From Streptomyces albogriseolus (lineage in GTDB: Bacteria > Actinomycetota > Actinomycetes > Streptomycetales > Streptomycetaceae), in assembly GCA_014650475.1 (NCBI GenBank), contig BMVA01000007.1, forward strand, positions 301,764-365,763: DNA of 64,000 nt. Reading direction: 5' to 3'. The notes beneath the pieces were generated by a model that did no database searches, had not been told where the DNA came from, and worked only from the letters and a program-made list of their open reading frames with translations. Both the position numbers and the translations under genes were made by a program. This document shows positions 59,100-64,000 of this stretch, one piece after another (the first letter of the stretch is position 1; every line of letters starts with the position of its first letter).

Positions 59100-59239
59100 G
59101 ATCAGCGCCTTCCTCTCACCCTGCTGCCCACGGCCAACCTATCGGGTCGCCGTCGCTCTGCGACGCCGAGCGGATACATGAAGTGACAACATCTCCGGGA
59201 CGTACACCGGACGTACCAAGGCAGCGGCGTACCAACGGG

Positions 59240-59276
59240 CAGTGGCCCCCCACCGAATCGCGGTGGGGGGCCACTG
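59240..59276 (-). terminator. Terminator of the bS22 gene
   Basis: A perfect 16-bp stem (CAGTGGCCCCCCACCG with its complement) and 5-nt loop AATCG begin 23 bp after the bS22 stop, read on the minus strand. The neighbouring epimerase would then start from its own promoter. Confidence 0.85.
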
Positions 59277-59298
59277 GGACACGCTCTCGCGCTGTCGC

Positions 59299-59397
59299 TT
59301 ACTTCTTGTTGCGACGCTGGACGCGCGTGCGCTTGAGCAGCTTGCGGTGCTTCTTCTTGGCCATCCGCTTACGCCGCTTCTTGATAACAGAGCCCAC
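59299..59397 (-). CDS. Small ribosomal protein bS22 (AURKAIP1/COX24-domain)
   Basis: A 32-residue, extremely basic peptide ([18 protein letters not shown]..., ending RRNKK) in a 33-codon frame starting with GTG and ending in TAA, the rare Streptomyces stop. It matches the bS22 protein first seen in mycobacterial ribosomes, where it binds near the decoding centre of the 30S subunit. Its place between the epimerase and the excisionase-type gene is conserved in actinobacteria. A strong terminator follows. Confidence 0.9.
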   Translation of the reverse strand: MGSVIKKRRKRMAKKKHRKLLKRTRVQRRNKK

Positions 59398-59551
59398 GAC
59401 TACCCTCGCTCACTTCTCATCACTCGGTGTTTGGGCGCCATGGGCCCACACGACCTTCGAGGGGTCAGCCTACCCGCCCGAGCGCTGAGGTCGTAATCGA
59501 GGTGACCGGGAAGGCCCATGAGTGCCCGATACGGGCCCTCCCGGATCGCCG

Positions 59552-59764
59552 TCAGGCCGTTTCCACCCCCACGTAGCTGTCGCGGAGGTACTCGTGTACC
59601 GCTTGCTCCGGGACGCGGAAGGACCGCCCCACACGGATCGCGGGCAGATGACCGCTGTGCACCAGGCGGTACACGGTCATCTTCGACACTCGCATCACCG
59701 AGGCGACTTCCGCCACGGTAAGGAACTGAACCTCGTTCAGAGGCCTCTCGCCAGCTGCAGCCAT
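59552..59764 (-). CDS. bdtA: Excisionase-fold DNA-binding protein (BdtA-like)
   Basis: A 70-aa protein of the MerR/excisionase HTH fold: LTVAEVASVMRVSKMTVYRLVHSGHLPAIRVGRSFRVPEQAVHEYLRDSY. From memory this is the gene named BldD target A (SCO3328) in S. coelicolor, and Rv0500A in mycobacteria. ATG 59764 fits the family length; a longer frame to 59845 is unlikely. BldD-like half-sites lie 48-75 bp upstream of the start. It is probably a small regulator of unknown targets. Confidence 0.78.
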   Translation of the reverse strand: MAAAGERPLNEVQFLTVAEVASVMRVSKMTVYRLVHSGHLPAIRVGRSFRVPEQAVHEYLRDSYVGVETA

Positions 59765-59811
59765 GACACACCTGAACCTTCCGCACTCGACGGCCACCGG
59801 CTTCCCCTTCC

Positions 59812-59839
59812 GGTGACTCTTCGTCGTTGCGTGCTCACT
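59812..59839 (-). promoter_or_regulatory. BldD-like half-sites upstream of bdtA
   Basis: Read on the minus strand, AGTGA and TCACC are 18 bp apart. BldD boxes have the form AGTGA-N-TCACC with variable spacing, and this gene is a described BldD target in S. coelicolor. Short half-sites make this uncertain. Confidence 0.45.
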
Positions 59840-59893
59840 CCCCAATGTAGGGGCGGGTGATGCGAGTGGGGAAGAGGTGCACCCATCGGCGGC

Positions 59894-60709
59894 CTACTGT
59901 GACAGACACGCTCGATTGAGTACGTAGCGGGCCAGCGGCAGGTAGTAATCGGACCGCGCACCGTCGTCAACCGGAACGGCCACCGAGACCGCCCCCTCGG
60001 CCTCCCCGACGAATGGCGCCGGGTCGTTCACATCGGCCGGCCCGACGCTCTCGAACCCCAGCTGACCTGCCCCGCAGATCCAGCCGTGGTCCCCGATCAC
60101 CAGCTCGGGCAGCGGCCCGCCGGCATCCGCAGCGGCCGCCAGCGCGGCCCGAACAGGGAGGGGGGAGTGCGTGTGCGCGCCCGGCTCACAACCGGGGCGC
60201 TGCGGGGTCGCGTCCCGGACCAGCCCGACCCCCCGGACGTAGTCGAGAATGGCCGTGCGTAGACCGAACCGGGTCGTTATGTCGACACAGCGACCCTGCG
60301 CCGGGGTGAGAATCTCACATCCCGCCGCCGACAAGGCGTCTGCGAGCACGGCGTAGAAACCGAGCAGCCGATGCGGGTGCCCGGTGCCCAGCAGCACCGG
60401 AACGCGACGCCGCGCGGCGTCCGCCAGCCGCCCCGCACAGGCGTCCAGGGCGGCCAGCGTACGCTCCGGACCGATGACCTCGGGCCCCGACCTCCGCCCC
60501 GGATCCGCCGCCACCCCGCACCGGTCGGCCATCAGCGCGAGCACCTCCCGCTCGCCCCACGCGCCGACCGGATCGAGCCCGATCAGCACCCGCGGGTCCC
60601 GGGCGGCGAACAACCGGTAGCTACGCAGGCTCTCCTCCCGGCTGGTGCCCACCACCCCGGCGAGCCCGGCCGAAAGAAGATGCGCGCGGAGGCGGTCGGC
60701 GGTCACCAC
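59894..60709 (-). CDS. Putative phosphatase, actinobacterial
   Basis: A 271-aa soluble protein annotated in Streptomyces as a phosphatase (family known to me by sequence, not by biochemistry). Segments include TSREESLRSYRLFAARDPRV, LALMADRCGV, RVPVLLGTGHPHRLLGFYAVLADAL, CVDITTRFGLRTAI and VIGDHGWICGAGQLGFESVG. HPHR and GDHGW could hold metal-binding His/Asp residues. GTG 60709 aligns best with relatives; the ribosome-binding site is weak. It follows acuC on the same strand after an 89-bp gap and may share its transcript. Confidence 0.72.
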   Translation of the reverse strand: MVTADRLRAHLLSAGLAGVVGTSREESLRSYRLFAARDPRVLIGLDPVGAWGEREVLALMADRCGVAADPGRRSGPEVIGPERTLAALDACAGRLADAARRRVPVLLGTGHPHRLLGFYAVLADALSAAGCEILTPAQGRCVDITTRFGLRTAILDYVRGVGLVRDATPQRPGCEPGAHTHSPLPVRAALAAAADAGGPLPELVIGDHGWICGAGQLGFESVGPADVNDPAPFVGEAEGAVSVAVPVDDGARSDYYLPLARYVLNRACLSQ

Positions 60710-60798
60710 ACACGCGATGGTGCGCCACCCGGCCGCACCCGCGGACCGGAACGCGGCCCACACCCCACGGTCGGCGTAACACCCCGCCCCCGGGACGG

Positions 60799-61971
60799 TC
60801 AGGGCAGCAGGCCCCGCAGCGGGAAGACCGCCCGCCGGGTCGCCAGGATCGCCTGGTCCAGCCGGTCCGCCGGGTCGTACCCCTCGTCCCACGCGGCCCA
60901 CGGGACCGGCCACCGGCCGTCCGTCATCCGGTGCGGCGCCGACTCCCGGGTCCGCGCGTACACCTGCCGCCGCCACTCGTCGGGCACCGGCGTCGTCGGC
61001 TCCACGGGCCGCCCGGCCGCGATGGCCACCAGATGCGACCAGGACCTCGGCACCACCTCGACCACCGCGTAACCACCCCCGCCCAGCGCCACCCACCGGC
61101 CGTCGGCGTGCTCGTGCGCCAGCTCATGACAGGCCAGCTGCACCGCCCGCTGCGCGTCCAGCGACACCGCCAGATGCGCCAGCGGATCCTCGAAATGCGT
61201 ATCGGCCCCGTGCTGCGTCACCAGCACCTGCGGCCGGAAGTGCGCGATCAGCTCCGGCACCACCGCGTGGAACGCCCGCAGCCATCCCGCGTCCCCGGTG
61301 CCCGCCGGCAGCGCCACGTTCACCGCGCTGCCCTCCGCGCTCGCGGCGCCCGTCTCCTCGGGCCACCCGGTCTGCGGGAACAGCGTCCGGGGATGCTCGT
61401 GCAACGAGATCGTCAGCACCCGCGGATCCTCCCAGAACGCCGCCTGCACCCCGTCCCCGTGGTGCACGTCGACGTCGATGTACGCCACCCGCTCCGCACC
61501 CAGCTCCAGCAGCCGCGCGATCGCCAGCGCGGCGTCGTTGTACACGCAGAACCCGGACGCGGCCCCCGGCATCGCGTGGTGCAGCCCGCCCGCGAAGTTC
61601 ACCGCGTGCAGCGCCTCACCCCGCCACACCGCCTCGGCCGCGCCCACCGACTGCCCCGCGATCAGCGCCGACACCTCGTGCATCCCCGCGAACGCCGGAT
61701 CGTCGATCGTCCCCAGCCCGTACGACGGGTCCGCCGACCCCGGATCGGCCGACGCGGCCCGCACCGCGTCGATGTAGTCCTCCCGGTGCACGAGCCGCAG
61801 CGTCGACTCCCCCGCCGCCTTCGCCGCGACCACGTTCACGTCACGGTCCAGACCGAGGGCGCCGACCAGGCTGCGGGTCAGCGCCAGCCGGACCGGGTCC
61901 ATCGGGTGGTCCCGGCCGAAGTCATAGCCCGTTACTGCTTCGTCCCACATCAGCTGTGCGCGGCCGCTCAT
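60799..61971 (-). CDS. acuC: AcuC-type deacetylase (histone deacetylase superfamily)
   Basis: A 390-aa zinc-dependent deacetylase. The active-site sequences are NFAGGLHHAMPGAASGFCVYND, VAYIDVDVHHGDGVQAAFW with the Asp/His/Asp zinc ligands, and VTQHGADTHFEDPL. It probably removes acetyl groups from lysines, for example on acetyl-CoA synthetase, as AcuC does in Bacillus. ATG 61971 is used; ATG 61980 is also in frame. The upstream MFS gene ends inside its first codons, overlapping by 50 bp. Confidence 0.9.
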   Translation of the reverse strand: MSGRAQLMWDEAVTGYDFGRDHPMDPVRLALTRSLVGALGLDRDVNVVAAKAAGESTLRLVHREDYIDAVRAASADPGSADPSYGLGTIDDPAFAGMHEVSALIAGQSVGAAEAVWRGEALHAVNFAGGLHHAMPGAASGFCVYNDAALAIARLLELGAERVAYIDVDVHHGDGVQAAFWEDPRVLTISLHEHPRTLFPQTGWPEETGAASAEGSAVNVALPAGTGDAGWLRAFHAVVPELIAHFRPQVLVTQHGADTHFEDPLAHLAVSLDAQRAVQLACHELAHEHADGRWVALGGGGYAVVEVVPRSWSHLVAIAAGRPVEPTTPVPDEWRRQVYARTRESAPHRMTDGRWPVPWAAWDEGYDPADRLDQAILATRRAVFPLRGLLP

Positions 61972-63151
61972 GCCCGCCACCGTATCGGTCGGCCCCCGCC
62001 GCGAACGAACGGGCGTGCAGGAGCGTCACCAGCATCAACACCATCGGCACCAGCATCGCCCCGCGGTAGCTCCACGCATCCCCCAGTGCCCCCACCAGCG
62101 GCGAACCGATCAGGAAACCAACGTAGTTGAAGACGTTCAGCCGCGCCACGGCCGCGTCGGACGCCCCCGGCCGCCCGGTCTCGTACGCCCGCCGTCCCGC
62201 CGCCGCGAACGTCTGCGGCACCAGCACGCACAGCCCGAGCCCCAGCAGCGTGAACCCGAGCATCCCCACCCACGCCCCGGGCGCCCCGGCCACCACGGCG
62301 AACCCGGCCGCCGCCACCAGCGCCCCCGCCCGCACCACCGCCACGGCGCCGAACCGCCGCACCCCGGCGTCCCCGACCGTCCGCCCCAGCAGCGTGGTGA
62401 CCATGTACACGTTGTACGGCACGGTCGCCATCTGCTCGGAGCTGCCCAGCACGTCCTGGAGGTACTTCGCGCTCCAGTTGGAGACCGTGGAGTCCCCGAT
62501 GTACGCCACCGTCATCACCAGACACAGCGGCAGCAGCCACTTCAGCCCACCGCCCGCCCCGGCCTCCGCGCCCTTCTCCTCCGGCGCCTGCGCCTCCCCG
62601 TCGACGTACCACCGGCTGCCCACCAGCGCGGCCGGCAGCAGCACCAGCACCACCGGCAGGTACGACACCCACAGCGCCAGCCCGAAGTGGGCCCCGACCC
62701 AGGCCAGCGACGCCCCGACGATCCCGCCCAGGCTGTACGCCGCGTGGAAGCTCAGCATGATGCTGCGCCCGTACGCCCGCTGCAGACTCACCCCGAGCAT
62801 GTTCATCGAGGCGTCCAGCGCCCCCACGGCCAGCCCGAACGCCGCCAGCGCCAGGGCCAGGACGGCCATCTGCCGCCCCGCCCCGACGGCCAGCAGCGCC
62901 AGCAGCACGACCGGCTGGGACCACCGCAGCACCCGGCTCGGCGGCACCCGCCGCACCAGCCGCTCCGTGGAGACGCTGCCGATGCCGGCCAGGATCGGCA
63001 CGGCGGCGAGAAAGACGGGCAGCATGCCGTCGGAGACTCCGTACCGGTTCTGGATGCCCGGGATGCGCGTCACGAGCAGCGCGAAGGCGACGCCCTGCAC
63101 CAGGAAGCTGAACGCCAGCGAGGCCCTGCCGCGCCGCAGCACATCAGTCAT
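61922..63151 (-). CDS. MFS transporter
   Basis: A 409-aa protein with 12 hydrophobic helices beginning SLAFSFLVQGVAFALLVTRIPGIQNRYGVSDGML. GALDASMNMLGVSLQRAYGRSIMLSFHAAYSLGGIVGA is in the first half, and a Lys/Glu/Gly-rich central loop separates the halves. The GxxxG-rich second half includes TVPYNVYMVTTLLGRTVGD. It resembles FucP/YbjJ-type importers and exporters; the substrate is unknown. Its last 50 bp overlap the start of acuC. ATG 63151. Confidence 0.87.
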   Translation of the reverse strand: MTDVLRRGRASLAFSFLVQGVAFALLVTRIPGIQNRYGVSDGMLPVFLAAVPILAGIGSVSTERLVRRVPPSRVLRWSQPVVLLALLAVGAGRQMAVLALALAAFGLAVGALDASMNMLGVSLQRAYGRSIMLSFHAAYSLGGIVGASLAWVGAHFGLALWVSYLPVVLVLLPAALVGSRWYVDGEAQAPEEKGAEAGAGGGLKWLLPLCLVMTVAYIGDSTVSNWSAKYLQDVLGSSEQMATVPYNVYMVTTLLGRTVGDAGVRRFGAVAVVRAGALVAAAGFAVVAGAPGAWVGMLGFTLLGLGLCVLVPQTFAAAGRRAYETGRPGASDAAVARLNVFNYVGFLIGSPLVGALGDAWSYRGAMLVPMVLMLVTLLHARSFAAGADRYGGGHERPRTADVGRSSNGL

Positions 63152-63211
63152 GGCGGCGAGCGTAGGGCTCGGGGGTACCGGTGGGTAGATCCGGTCAAAG
63201 ATGAATCGTGC

Positions 63212-63877
63212 TCAGTTTCCGGCGTCAACGCCGTCTGTGAGATGGGGCTGCAACTCCCGCATGTCGCCGAAGAGCCAGGTGGCGCCGCTCAGCTTCTCCG
63301 TCGGCGTCATCGCGGTGAACCCGTACACGTCCATCCCGGCCGCGACGGCCGCCTGGACGCCGAGCGGGCTGTCCTCGACGACCACGCACCGCTCAGGTGC
63401 CGTGCCCATCCGCTCGGCCGCGTACAGGAAGAGATCGGGGGCGGGCTTTCCGCGGCCGACGTCCTGCGAGCTGAAGATCCGTCCGTCGTCGAAGTACCGG
63501 TCCAGCCCGGCCGCCCGGTGCCCGACCCGGATCCGCTCATGACTCCCCGACGACGCCACGCAGTACGGCACCCCGTCGGCCGCCAGCTTCTCCAGCACGT
63601 CGGCGATTCCGGGCACGGGCTTCAACTCCCGCTCGAAGGCGGCGAAGACACGGGCGTGAAAGACGTCGTCGAAGTCGGCCGGCAACCGCTGCCCGGTCCG
63701 CTCCTCGATCAGGTCGTGCACCCGGTGCAGGGCCGACCCCATGTAGTCCCGGATGGAGTCCTCGTAGGTGGTGGGGTGCCCGAGCTCGGTGAGATAGGCG
63801 GCGAGGTGTCGGTTGGAGAGGGGCTCGCTGTCGACGAGGACTCCGTCGTTGTCGAAAATCACGAGGTCATAGCGCAT
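63212..63877 (-). CDS. HAD-superfamily hydrolase (beta-phosphoglucomutase-like)
   Basis: A 221-aa HAD phosphatase. Motif I DLVIFDNDGVLVDSEPLSN has the nucleophile Asp9 and Asp11, motif II is CVASSGSHER, the Lys is in GRGKPAPDLFLYAAERMG and motif III is CVVVEDSPLGVQAAVAAGM. The cap domain fits subfamily IA, which hydrolyses sugar phosphates. ATG 63877 starts only 17 bp after the rrn terminator stem, so expression may depend on read-through or a promoter inside the rrn tail. Confidence 0.88.
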   Translation of the reverse strand: MRYDLVIFDNDGVLVDSEPLSNRHLAAYLTELGHPTTYEDSIRDYMGSALHRVHDLIEERTGQRLPADFDDVFHARVFAAFERELKPVPGIADVLEKLAADGVPYCVASSGSHERIRVGHRAAGLDRYFDDGRIFSSQDVGRGKPAPDLFLYAAERMGTAPERCVVVEDSPLGVQAAVAAGMDVYGFTAMTPTEKLSGATWLFGDMRELQPHLTDGVDAGN

Positions 63878-63894
63878 GAGCCTGACCCTAAACG

Positions 63895-63932
63895 CAGAAA
63901 GCCCCCGTGCCGAATGGCACGGGGGCTTTCTG
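63895..63932 (-). terminator. rRNA operon terminator
   Basis: A 17-bp perfect stem (CAGAAAGCCCCCGTGCC with its complement) over loop GAAT lies 10 bp after the 5S 3' end on the minus strand. It has a short T-rich flank in CTTTCTG. It should stop the rrn transcript. Confidence 0.92.
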
Positions 63933-63942
63933 TTCAAGAATT

Positions 63943-64000
63943 GTTCGGCGGCGTCCTACTCTCCCACAGGGTCCCCCCTGCAGTACCATCGGCGCTGTAA
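63943..64000 (-). rRNA. rrf: 5S ribosomal RNA, 3' end (partial)
   Basis: The minus strand reads CAGCGCCGATGGTACTGCAG ... GGACGCCGCCGAAC, the conserved 3' half of Streptomyces 5S rRNA with the loop-E region and the terminal helix strand. About 58 nt are present; the rest lies beyond the window. The rRNA operon therefore reads toward the window, and 23S and 16S should lie to the right. Confidence 0.93.

Noticed and set aside
61970-64000. Plus-strand open frame running to the window end
   Set aside because: It is antisense to the MFS and HAD genes and reads through the 5S gene, so it cannot be a real protein gene.
1-64000. tRNA genes, insertion sequences or prophage genes
   Set aside because: I looked for transposase motifs, terminal inverted repeats with target duplications, integrases and tRNA-like cloverleaf ends and recognised none apart from the free-standing endonuclease.

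Overview
This 64-kb window is chromosomal DNA of a Streptomyces species or close relative. Base composition is very GC-rich with near-saturating G/C at third codon positions, GTG and TTG starts are common, and developmental genes typical of the genus are present: bldN with its anti-sigma gene rsbN, and a bdtA-like excisionase-fold regulator. Other Streptomyces marks are rex heading the hemA-hemC-hemD genes, class I lysS divergent from argS, and families of secreted DUF3558 and DUF4232 lipoproteins. The right edge enters a 5S rRNA gene, so the window ends at an rRNA operon read on the minus strand.

Left part (1-22 kb). It opens with a lipoprotein fragment, then a histidine phosphatase and hemL. 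A hypothetical gene, a degraded flavoprotein remnant, an aminoglycoside-phosphotransferase-like protein, two alpha/beta hydrolases and a SARP/BTAD regulator follow. A DUF4396 membrane protein has a copper-type CsoR operator in front of it. Next come a SulP anion transporter, a VOC protein, a small AAA ATPase, an M20 peptidase, an OmpR-type two-component system, and a MarR / luciferase-like monooxygenase / FMN-reductase unit. The FMN reductase carries a striking in-frame tandem-repeat insertion of 87/81-bp units. YnfA, an SDR, a 46-aa membrane peptide and a RibD-like reductase complete this part.

Middle (21.6-47 kb). A free-standing LAGLIDADG homing endonuclease, less GC-rich than its neighbours and with a hairpin covering its ribosome-binding site, lies tail-to-tail with the RNA ligase gene rtcB. 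Two DUF3558 lipoproteins, a DUF2637 membrane protein, lysS and argS follow. A cell-surface set comes next: an I36-type inhibitor, three membrane-anchored HTH proteins and three DUF4232 lipoproteins. It is interspersed with aminotransferases, hemB, a LysE exporter, a B3/B4 protein, a MocR regulator, an MFS exporter preceded by an intrinsic terminator, and a LysM protein.

Right part (46.8-64 kb). A nucleotidyltransferase is followed by the rex-hemA-hemC-cobA/hemD operon, which has a clear Rex operator and a Crp-like palindrome upstream. Then come a glutaredoxin-like protein, a HAD phosphatase, bldN, and rsbN with a sigma-BldN-type promoter. The acyltransferase / epimerase / bS22 / bdtA block, a phosphatase-like protein, acuC, an MFS transporter and a HAD hydrolase lead to the rrn terminator and the partial 5S gene. 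With hemL and hemB also in the window, most early steps of tetrapyrrole synthesis are encoded here, with redox control through Rex visible in the sequence.

Most likely to be new are the repeat-expanded FMN reductase, the endonuclease beside rtcB, the terminator/leader at the MFS gene, and the copper operator linked to DUF4396.
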